A DNA stretch of 14,837 nucleotides from DASPOJ01 sp050014395. GTDB lineage: Bacteria > Acidobacteriota > Terriglobia > Acidiferrales > UBA7541. Position 1 is the first letter of the stretch. The number at the start of each line of letters is the position of its first letter. Under the pieces are notes generated by a model that was not told the DNA's origin, did not search any database, and saw only the letters and a program-made list of their open reading frames with translations. The stretch is from NCBI GenBank assembly GCA_050014395.1, contig JBEKDK010000084.1, forward strand, positions 1-14,837. Reading direction: 5' to 3'. Shown here piece after piece: positions 8,185-14,779 of the stretch. The position numbers and the translations under genes were made by a program.

Positions 8185-9043
8185 AGTATCGCAACGCGAT
8201 CACGGCGTGCACCGCCGCAAGCAAAATCAGCGCAATCGAAAGCGGCACATGCACCAGCAACCAGCCGTGCAGCCAGCGGTGCAGGCGCGCCTGGCGCGTC
8301 AATTGCCGCTCTTCCTCGCAAATATTTTCGAGATTGTCCGCCGCGTCGTGCAGCTGTGGCGGCAGCAAAAGCCGCACAGATAAAAACGCGCGCTCGGCCT
8401 GCGCGCGAACGGCTAAGGCGCTGCCACCTGCTGCGTGCTCCAGATAAGGTTTGATCTCGCGATCGTAAAGCGCCACGAGCGGTGCCGCCGGCTCCGCGCT
8501 TTTCGCCGCGGCGCCTTCTTCGTCGGGGTCTTCGGGCACCGCAATCGTCTGCGCGCGTGCGATTTCCTCCGCCGCTTCGGCGCGAAGTTGCGCGCGCACA
8601 TGCTCAATCTCGTCGTAGATGGTCTCCAGCGGCACTTCCCGCGTCATCGTCGCCGGCATGTAGTGTTGCAACGCCGCGCCGAAGACTCCGCTTGCGACCA
8701 CGATCACCAGCAGCCACAGCAGCGCCGCCGACAGAGGTCCGCCCGCGCGGAACCCCGCGTGAAATAGAACGAGCGGCAAGCTGAGCAAGCCCAGCCACAA
8801 ATGCCCGCGCATCCACGTTTGCGCGCGGCCCAAGCGCCACACCGGAACTTTTTTCCGCGCGCCGAGCAAGCCCGCGAAAATCATGAACGCGAATCCGGCG
8901 ATGCCAAATCCCAATCCGAGCGGTGTGCCGCCCATCGGCTCTGCCGAGGCCGCGGGCCGGCCGAGCGCGTAGAGCAGCGCAGCCGCACCGAGTAGCACGC
9001 ACGACGCAACGAGCCATCCCGTATGCGTGCGATCAATTTTCAT
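8183..9043 (-). CDS. Five-helix membrane cytochrome b (predicted bis-heme electron carrier)
   Basis: 286 residues from ATG 9043, with GGAG (9056-9053) nine bases upstream; 18 nt after the Fe-S/CNB gene. Hydrophobic helices lie at about 9-28, 42-61, 81-98, 104-125 and 261-284. The basic loop GARKKVPVWRLGR (61-73) marks the cytoplasmic side, which gives N-in, C-out and puts the soluble segment 126-255 in the cytoplasm. That segment is acidic and helical and has no Cys pairs. H81 and H95 on helix 3 and H265 and H279 on helix 5 are both 14 residues apart. This is the spacing of the two heme-ligand pairs in bc1 cytochrome b, so two hemes b, one near each face, are predicted. H255 and H259 are extra candidates. 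The likely role is to carry electrons from the cytoplasmic Fe-S protein to the periplasmic decaheme. I cannot name a family; it resembles FdnI/cytochrome b561-type anchors only in general design. Confidence 0.75.
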   Translation of the reverse strand: MKIDRTHTGWLVASCVLLGAAALLYALGRPAASAEPMGGTPLGLGFGIAGFAFMIFAGLLGARKKVPVWRLGRAQTWMRGHLWLGLLSLPLVLFHAGFRAGGPLSAALLWLLVIVVASGVFGAALQHYMPATMTREVPLETIYDEIEHVRAQLRAEAAEEIARAQTIAVPEDPDEEGAAAKSAEPAAPLVALYDREIKPYLEHAAGGSALAVRAQAERAFLSVRLLLPPQLHDAADNLENICEEERQLTRQARLHRWLHGWLLVHVPLSIALILLAAVHAVIALRY

Positions 9044-9061
9044 GTTGCGGCGCTCCGAACC

Positions 9062-11242
9062 TCATTTCGCGCCTTTCGCGTCGCGTCCCACCGGCGCGCC
9101 TACGATCGCCTCGAAAAATTGCCGCGGCTCAACGCGATGCGCCGCATCGTGCGGGCAGGCGTAAACGCAACTTGGCTCCGCGTGATCGGTGCACAGATCG
9201 CACGACGTGGCTTTTTTGCGCACCATCGCGCGTTTGCGCCCCGCGTGCTCCGGATCGTCTGCCTGCACTGTAAATGGATGCAGATTGATATTTCCGTAGG
9301 GGCAATTCTGCGCGCACAGGCCGCAGCCGATGCACCAATCCTCGATGATCACTTCCAGTGAATTGCGGCGGCGAATCGAGCCCACCGGGCAGCCCACCAT
9401 GCACAATGGATCGCGGCATTGCCGGCACGATGTGGCCACCAAATATTTGTCGAATCGCAGTCCTTCGCGCACCAGGCGCGTCACACCGTCGTGCGCATCG
9501 GCGCACGCGTTCACGCAGGCGTCGCAGCGCGTGCAGCGCTCCAGATCGAGCACCAGCAAACTCTGCGCCTCCATCAATCCCTGCGCGAGAAAACTTTCCA
9601 GCGGCACCGTGCCGAGCATCGCCATGCGCTCGTGATTGGCCTGCTGCCGCTCGGCCGCGGCGGATTCCAGACCCGTGCGCACCGACGGATATCGTTCAAC
9701 CATGGCGCGGAACTCGTCGCCCGGAATGCGGACGACTTCGGCGTGATCCAAAGCTGTGCACGTTGCCGTGCGCGCGCCGCCGCCCAGCAATCCGATTTCG
9801 CCGAAATAATCGCCGCGCGAAAGATACGCGAGCACAAGTTCGCCGCCCGCGTATCGCTCGGACACTTTCACGAATCCCAAGCGCACCAGATAAAAACTGT
9901 CCGCTGGCTCGCCCTGCCTGCAAATCACCTGGCCCGGCGCAAAGCTCGCCAGCTCGACGCGTTCGCGCAAGTGATCCAGAAACTCCTGATCGAGCGCGCG
10001 GAACAGCGGCACGTTGCGCAGATGATCTTCAAGCGCGCGCTGCCGATACGTTCGATCGAGCTGCGCGCGCAGAGTTTTGTTTTTGCGCATCGTGTCCAAA
10101 ACGTTGCGCAGCATCTCCAGCACGGTGCAATCGGTCTCCGCGCGCACGGTGGCCGAGCGCGGATAGAAATTCATGCAAGTCATTTCGCCGAACAGTTCGC
10201 CGGGTCCAAGCTCCGCCACGGGATGGTTGTAATCGAGGTCCACCGGCGCATCGATGGGAATCGAGCGGCGCGCAACTTCCTCTTCGCGATGATCGCGCTC
10301 GCGCCCAATCAGAAAGCTTCCGAGCCGGCTGAAAAATCCGCGCTCGCCGCCGGAAGTTTTCACGTGCGCCATCGGCGTCGCGATCGAAACGCTGACTTTG
10401 CCTTCGAGAATGTAAAAAGCCGTCGAGCCGAAATCGCCTTCGCGGCAAACGATTTCGCCTTTGCCATAGCGCCGCTTGATTGCGGCGTTTTTATTCAGCT
10501 CCAGGAATGTGCCGGAGACGTTGTGAAACACCGGCAGCGCCAGCAATTCTTCCGTCGTTGCGTGCTCGGCGTCGTGGCCCGCGCCCAGCGACGTTCCCAC
10601 AACAAATTTGTTTGTCAGCGCGCCCGTGGGGCAGGAGACCATGCATTCGCCGCACGAGACGCACGTCGATTCGCCCATCGGCGCGGCGGCGTCAAAGGCG
10701 ATATCGGTTGCGCCGCCTTTGCCCATGCGCGCCAGCACGAAATTGCTGCGAATATCGCCGCAGCCGCGAATGCAGCGATCGCACAAAATGCAGGCATCGT
10801 GCGCCACAGCGATGGCTGGGGAAGAATCGTCTTGCGGCCGCGTCGCGCGGCGCGGGAATCGAGATGCGCCGATGCCTGCCGCGCGCGCCAGTGTCTCGAG
10901 TTCGCAATCGCCCGATTGTTGTTGCCGCGCGCACGGCGCAGGGTGATCGGCCATCAGCAATTCCAGTAGCGTGCGCCGCGCCGCCTCCACGCGCTCTGAA
11001 GAAGTGGTGACGACCATTCCCGGTTCTGCCGGCCGCACGCATGACGCCGCAAAAACGCGCGCGCCCACGTCCACCACGCACATTCGGCACACGCCGACCG
11101 GCGTTTCATTCTGCTGATGGCACAGCGTAGGAATCGCGATGCCGTTCATGCGCGCCGCGTCGAACACCGTCGTGCCCGGCGCGACGAAAACCTTGAGTCC
11201 GTCGATCGTCAATTCGATCATTGGCGTCGCACTCGCGCTCAT
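9062..11242 (-). CDS. Multi-cluster Fe-S protein with two internal cyclic-nucleotide-binding domains
   Basis: 726 residues; ATG 11242 overlaps the NuoEF stop as ATGA. No signal peptide, so cytoplasmic. Domain order: (1) NuoG/HoxU-like [2Fe-2S] ferredoxin, C41, C52, C55, C68. (2) A His/Cys cluster motif, H100-C104-x8-C113, where the usual middle Cys is Gln107. (3) Two [4Fe-4S] sites, C151/154/157/161 and C194/197/200/204. (4) CNB domain 1, about 238-385, with phosphate-binding cassette FGEM...PRSATV (351-366) and a charged insertion about 293-338. (5) CNB domain 2, about 412-520, cassette FGEIGLLGGGARTAT (480-494). (6) An HycB/DmsB/FdnH-type four-cluster ferredoxin, C570/573/576/580, C606/609/614/618, C637/640/643/647, C681/684/692/696. 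It most likely passes electrons from the flavin subunit through domains 1-3 and 6 to the cytochrome b, under CNB control. The NuoG molybdopterin-like domain is absent. Both CNB cassettes keep the Glu and Arg that contact ribose and phosphate, so ligand binding is plausible. Confidence 0.9.
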   Translation of the reverse strand: MSASATPMIELTIDGLKVFVAPGTTVFDAARMNGIAIPTLCHQQNETPVGVCRMCVVDVGARVFAASCVRPAEPGMVVTTSSERVEAARRTLLELLMADHPAPCARQQQSGDCELETLARAAGIGASRFPRRATRPQDDSSPAIAVAHDACILCDRCIRGCGDIRSNFVLARMGKGGATDIAFDAAAPMGESTCVSCGECMVSCPTGALTNKFVVGTSLGAGHDAEHATTEELLALPVFHNVSGTFLELNKNAAIKRRYGKGEIVCREGDFGSTAFYILEGKVSVSIATPMAHVKTSGGERGFFSRLGSFLIGRERDHREEEVARRSIPIDAPVDLDYNHPVAELGPGELFGEMTCMNFYPRSATVRAETDCTVLEMLRNVLDTMRKNKTLRAQLDRTYRQRALEDHLRNVPLFRALDQEFLDHLRERVELASFAPGQVICRQGEPADSFYLVRLGFVKVSERYAGGELVLAYLSRGDYFGEIGLLGGGARTATCTALDHAEVVRIPGDEFRAMVERYPSVRTGLESAAAERQQANHERMAMLGTVPLESFLAQGLMEAQSLLVLDLERCTRCDACVNACADAHDGVTRLVREGLRFDKYLVATSCRQCRDPLCMVGCPVGSIRRRNSLEVIIEDWCIGCGLCAQNCPYGNINLHPFTVQADDPEHAGRKRAMVRKKATSCDLCTDHAEPSCVYACPHDAAHRVEPRQFFEAIVGAPVGRDAKGAK

Positions 11243-12957
11243 GCCGTTCTCGCTCGCGCCGCGGCCGCTTTGCCGTCTGTAAAGCACACGCCGGCGGGGC
11301 ATTCGCGCCGCGTCAGATGTGCTTCCACCTCTTCGCCGAAGTGTTTCAGCACCGATTCAATCGGCGCCGGCACGATCTGCCCCAATCCGCAAATCGACGT
11401 CAGCCGCATCGCATCGGAAAGTTGCCGCACAAGATTCAATTCCTCGGCCCAATCGGAGCCCGTTCCGCGTCCATCGGTCCAGCGCGTCAGCAAATCCGTC
11501 ATCTTCTGCGAGCCCAGTCGGCACGGCACGCATTTGCCGCACGATTCGTTGCGGAAAAACCGCACGGAGTTCAGCGCCATGTCCAGCATGCACGTGCGAT
11601 CATCGCAAACGATGATCGCGCCGGAGCCAAGCATCGATCCCGCCGCCGCGAGCGATTTGAAATCGAGCGGCACATCCGCCATCGACGCCGGCAAATATCC
11701 CGACGACGGCCCCGACGGCGCAAACGCCTTCAGCGGCCTGCCGCCCAGCACGCCGCCCGCGTAACGAAAAATCAATTCCGAAATCGGCGTCCCCATCGGC
11801 ACTTCAAACACGCCGGGTCGCTCCACGCGTCCGCTCACGCCGACGAATTTCAGTCCCGCCGCGCCGTTCGGCCCGCCCGTGCCGGCGGATTTGTACCACT
11901 CCACGCCGCGCGCCAAAATTTGCGGCACGTTGGCAAACGTCTCGACATTATTAATGACGGTCGGTTTGCTCCACAGCCCTTGATCGACGGGGAACGGCGG
12001 CTTGTTGCGCGGCTCAGCGCGCTTGCCTTCGATCGCCTCCAGCAGCGCGCTTTCTTCGCCGCAAATGTATCCGCCGGGACTGACGAAAATTTCGAGATCG
12101 AAATCGAGATCGGTGCCCAGCACGCCGCGCCCGATCAATCGCTGTTGCCGGCAGCGCGCCAGTTCCTCGGCCAGAATGTGCTCCTGCTCGTCGTACTCGT
12201 GGCGAATATACAGAATTCCTTTGCGCGCCCCGGTGATCAGCCCCGCCAGCGCCATCCCCTCGATCACCAAGTGCGGCAAATTGGTCAGCAGAAAACGATC
12301 TTTGATCGTCCCCGGTTCGCTTTCGTCCGCGTTACAGACGATATATTTCTCCTCGCCCGCCGCGCGCCGCACTAGCGACCATTTCATCTCCGTGGGAAAT
12401 CCCGCGCCGCCCATGCCGCGCAGCCCGCTGGCTTTCAACGTGGCCAGCGCGCCATCCCAATCGCGCGTGCGCGCCAGCGCGCGCAAGCATCCGTATTTCT
12501 CCGCGCCGGCGTAAGGGTCCGACGCGCAATCCGAGCGGCGCACCGCGCGCGGCGCTTCCGGCAACTCCGCGCCCGCCAGCGCCAGACGCACCAGCGAATC
12601 GGCTTCCGTTTCGCTGACGCCGCTATAAATCCGATCGTTGATCGTAAGCGCCGGCGCGGCATCGCAGCGCCCCAGGCACGACGCATCGCGCACGGAAACA
12701 TCGCGCGGCGATGCACCCGCGAAGCCGCGCTCCAGCGAACTTTTCAGCTCGCACGCGCCGCGCAAATGGCACGCCATGTCGCCGCACACCCTTACTTCAG
12801 CGCGCGCCGGTGGACTCAAATGAAAATGGGGATAGAAGCTGGCCACGCCATGCAGCCGGCTGATCGGAACGTCGATGCGGCCGGCTAGCGCCGCAAGTTC
12901 CTCGGCTGAGATGTAGCCGTGCTCTCGCTGGATAGCCTTCAGCTCTTCAAAGATCAA
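11239..12957 (-). CDS. NuoE-NuoF fusion (HoxF-like NADH-oxidising flavoprotein subunit)
   Basis: 572 residues from TTG 12957, supported by GGAG seven bases upstream and by the first residues MIFEELKAIQREHGYIS, typical of NuoE beginnings; the next in-frame Met is too far inside. Residues 1-130 are a thioredoxin-fold NuoE domain with all four [2Fe-2S] ligands (C58, C63, C94, C98). From about 150 on is NuoF: the glycine-rich nucleotide loop RGMGGAGFPT (180-189), NADESEPGT (209-217), and GGYICGEESALLEAIEG (295-311) for FMN/NADH, an SLBB-like segment about 370-430, and the [4Fe-4S] ligands C473, C476, C479 and C523. The tail carries CPAGVC. It oxidises NADH, or in reverse reduces NAD+, at FMN and passes single electrons to Fe-S clusters. 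It is the first gene of the operon. No HoxYH hydrogenase and no NuoA-D/H-N genes are nearby, so its partner is likely the next gene rather than complex I. Confidence 0.92.
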   Translation of the reverse strand: MIFEELKAIQREHGYISAEELAALAGRIDVPISRLHGVASFYPHFHLSPPARAEVRVCGDMACHLRGACELKSSLERGFAGASPRDVSVRDASCLGRCDAAPALTINDRIYSGVSETEADSLVRLALAGAELPEAPRAVRRSDCASDPYAGAEKYGCLRALARTRDWDGALATLKASGLRGMGGAGFPTEMKWSLVRRAAGEEKYIVCNADESEPGTIKDRFLLTNLPHLVIEGMALAGLITGARKGILYIRHEYDEQEHILAEELARCRQQRLIGRGVLGTDLDFDLEIFVSPGGYICGEESALLEAIEGKRAEPRNKPPFPVDQGLWSKPTVINNVETFANVPQILARGVEWYKSAGTGGPNGAAGLKFVGVSGRVERPGVFEVPMGTPISELIFRYAGGVLGGRPLKAFAPSGPSSGYLPASMADVPLDFKSLAAAGSMLGSGAIIVCDDRTCMLDMALNSVRFFRNESCGKCVPCRLGSQKMTDLLTRWTDGRGTGSDWAEELNLVRQLSDAMRLTSICGLGQIVPAPIESVLKHFGEEVEAHLTRRECPAGVCFTDGKAAAARARTA

Positions 12958-12964
12958 AGCTGCG

Positions 12965-12968
12965 CTCC
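12965..12968 (-). promoter_or_regulatory. Ribosome binding site (GGAG) deciding the TTG start of NuoEF
   Basis: GGAG is seven bases upstream of TTG 12957. The reading frame is open far upstream, but that region contains the promoter candidates and the 5' end of the divergent cytochrome gene, so this site supports the internal TTG. Confidence 0.7.
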
Positions 12969-13002
12969 GGGCGCGACGCGCCGTCGAGGGCCAGAGCAGA
13001 AC

Positions 13003-13031
13003 GGTATAACAAACCTCGCGGCGCGGGTCTA
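13003..13031 (-). promoter_or_regulatory. Candidate sigma70-type promoter for the NADH-Fe-S-cytochrome operon
   Basis: TAGACC (13031-13026), 17 nt, then TATACC (13008-13003), each matching consensus at four of six positions. Transcription would begin near 12996, giving a leader of about 40 nt that contains the GGAG site. It is a modest match, but with exact spacing and sensible position. Confidence 0.4.
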
Positions 13032-13102
13032 TGGGCGAATCCGGATTTATTTCCAGATCGCGAAAGAGGTAACGAAGCCCACAATTTCCCGCGAAGGCCG
13101 CG

Positions 13103-13131
13103 TTGACTTCGCCGGAGACGCTCTGTATAAG
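13103..13131 (+). promoter_or_regulatory. Sigma70-type promoter for the pentaheme cytochrome
   Basis: TTGACT (13103-13108), 17 nt, then TATAAG (13126-13131): five of six matches in both hexamers with optimal spacing. The predicted transcription start near 13138 leaves a leader of only about 13 nt before ATG 13151. It faces away from the operon promoter in the same 193-nt region, so the two transcripts may share control. Confidence 0.6.
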
Positions 13132-13150
13132 CAAACGACGAGCGCTCAGA

Positions 13151-14557
13151 ATGAACACACGTCCCGACGCCACGCGCCCGCTCACGCTCCGATTTATTTT
13201 GCTTGCCGCCGCGGTTTCCGCACTCCCGATTGCGGTGCCGATGTTTGGCGATTCTTCCAGCGCCGCGGCACGCCCTGCGGCCACGGCCACAACAATTGAG
13301 CCCTCGAAGTACGTCGGCCCCGGCGGCTGCGCCGCGACAAGTTGCCACGGCAGCGTGAAGCCGCGCGCCGACACGCGCATTTTTCAGAACGAGTACAGCA
13401 TCTGGGTAGTGCAGGACAAACATTCGCGCGCCTACATGGCACTCACCTCGCCCATCGGCGAGCGCATCGGCCGCATCCTGGGCATCGGCAAATCCGAGCA
13501 GGCGCCGAAGTGCCTGGCGTGCCACGCGCTTGACGTTCCGCCCGACGCGCGCGCCAAAACATTCGATTTAAGCGACGGCGTCAGTTGCGAAAGTTGCCAC
13601 GGCCCCGCGTCCGCGTGGCTCGGCCCGCACACCACGCGCGGCTGGACGCACGCGCAATCGGTCGCCGCGGGCATGTACGATACGCGCGATCTGGTGCAGC
13701 GCACGGAAAAATGCCTCTCATGCCACCTCGGCACGCAGGAAAAGTTCGTCGATCACGAAATGCTCGCCGCAGGACATCCCGATCTTTACTTTGAACTCGA
13801 TTCGTTTTCCGCCGTGATGCCGCGCCACTGGAAAATTCCTCGCGAATCCGCACCCGGCGTGCCCGAAGCCGGCGGCGATGATCCTTGGTTCGGCGTGCGC
13901 GATTGGGCCACGGGCCAAGCCGTGCAGTTGCGCGCCGCGCTCGATCGAGTGGCGTGGCGCGCGCACGGTGCCAACTGGCCGGAATTTTCGGAGCTGCAAT
14001 GCTTCGCCTGCCACCACGATTTGACGCCGCCGGAGCAAAGCTGGCGCCAGGAGCGCGGTTATCCCGGCCGCCGCCCCGGCGATCCGCCGTGGAATGCATC
14101 GCGCTACGCGGTGTTCGCGATTCTCGCTCACGAAATTGATGGCGCCACGGCCACGCAACTTGACGCGCAGATGACGCAGCTCGCGAAACAAATGAGCGTG
14201 CTCAATCCCGATCGCGATGCCGTCGCGTCCACCGCCGCAAGCGCGCGCGCCGTTGCCGATCGTCTGATCGCGCGTATCCAGGCGCAGCCCTACGATCGCG
14301 CGATGACCGCGCGCCTGCTCGTCGAAATATCCGGCCACGCCAACGAAATTTCGGGGCAAGGCGAGCGCGCTGCCGAGCAAGCCGCTATGGCTCTCGACTC
14401 TCTGTTCATCGCTTCCAGCCGCAACGCGCCGCCGGCCAACGCCGCGGAAATCCGCGCCGCGATCAACGCCCTGTTTCAATTGCTGGAGAATCCTTCGACG
14501 TACGATCCCAACACCTTCGCCGCGCAAATGACGAAGCTGAACGCCCTGCTGCACTAA
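13151..14557 (+). CDS. Exported pentaheme cytochrome c, cytochrome c554-like
   Basis: 468 residues from ATG 13151, where the signal peptide starts (basic N-region, hydrophobic 11-30, Ala-rich cleavage zone about 36-44). The Shine-Dalgarno is weak. Heme sites: an atypical CX4CH at C60-H66, then CXXCH at C121, C146, C188 and C284. The layout around the hemes (GPGGCAATSCHGS, EYSIWVVQDKHSRAY, KCLACHALDVP, GVSCESCHGPA, KCLSCHLG) fits the cytochrome c554 family, in which a tetraheme member takes electrons from hydroxylamine oxidoreductase. No such enzyme is seen here. Residues from about 330 to 468 form a heme-free helical domain of unknown role. The product should be a soluble periplasmic carrier, as no anchor other than the signal peptide is visible. 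Divergent pairing with the NuoEF operon suggests it receives electrons from, or gives them to, the membrane decaheme. Confidence 0.87.
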   Translation: MNTRPDATRPLTLRFILLAAAVSALPIAVPMFGDSSSAAARPAATATTIEPSKYVGPGGCAATSCHGSVKPRADTRIFQNEYSIWVVQDKHSRAYMALTSPIGERIGRILGIGKSEQAPKCLACHALDVPPDARAKTFDLSDGVSCESCHGPASAWLGPHTTRGWTHAQSVAAGMYDTRDLVQRTEKCLSCHLGTQEKFVDHEMLAAGHPDLYFELDSFSAVMPRHWKIPRESAPGVPEAGGDDPWFGVRDWATGQAVQLRAALDRVAWRAHGANWPEFSELQCFACHHDLTPPEQSWRQERGYPGRRPGDPPWNASRYAVFAILAHEIDGATATQLDAQMTQLAKQMSVLNPDRDAVASTAASARAVADRLIARIQAQPYDRAMTARLLVEISGHANEISGQGERAAEQAAMALDSLFIASSRNAPPANAAEIRAAINALFQLLENPSTYDPNTFAAQMTKLNALLH

Positions 14558-14638
14558 ATTGTTTTTGAGATTTGGTAAATTGTCGCGGGGAATTGCGTCG
14601 CGCCACGCCACGCAGCGCGCCGCGTCCATCGTAAGGTC

Positions 14639-14657
14639 TCGGCAGCTCGCGTGCCGA
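14639..14657. other. Small stem-loop downstream of the pentaheme gene
   Basis: TCGGCA and TGCCGA form a perfect 6-bp stem around a 7-nt loop, about 80 nt past the cytochrome stop. There is no T-run after it on either side, so it may be chance or at most a weak 3'-end structure. Confidence 0.25.
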
Positions 14658-14659
14658 TC

Positions 14660-14779
14660 GGCGCCGGGTAGTGTAAGGGCACGGCCTTTGGGGTCTCGAA
14701 GTAACTTTTTGGTGGCATCTCTGAAAGCGCGACTGTCAATTGGCAACTCCGGCGAATCGCTGGGGTCGTTCCCAGTCAT
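14660..14779 (-). pseudogene. Possible 5' remnant of a small protein gene
   Basis: ATG 14779 has AGAGGG seven bases upstream. The first 30 codons read like the acidic-then-helical start of a small regulatory protein (MTGNDPSDSPELPIDS, then FRDATKKLLRDPK). After that the frame turns Arg/Cys-rich and continues antisense through the cytochrome gene until 13718, which a real gene would not do. The two other frames do not resume a sensible small protein. It could be a decayed gene, or chance. No function can be named. Confidence 0.22.

Noticed and set aside
9419..10969. Long plus-strand open frame (516 codons) antisense to the Fe-S/CNB gene.
   Set aside because: Translation is His/Arg/Ala-rich with no domain, typical of antisense frames in GC-rich genes, while the minus strand shows conserved cysteine motifs throughout.
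12958..13380. Upstream extension of the NuoEF frame by 141 codons.
   Set aside because: It overlaps the divergent cytochrome gene and both promoter candidates and has no NuoE-like sequence; TTG 12957 has a good ribosome binding site and a typical NuoE N-terminus.
6707..14557. CRISPR array, IS element, integron or phage signatures.
   Set aside because: No regularly spaced repeats, transposase, integrase or terminal inverted repeats were seen anywhere in the window.
14667..14700. tRNA-like stretch (GGTAGTGTAAGGGCAC followed by CCTTTGGGG) resembling a D-arm and an anticodon loop.
   Set aside because: No 5-bp anticodon stem can be formed, no T-arm (GGTTCGA) follows at the right distance, and no acceptor stem pairs.
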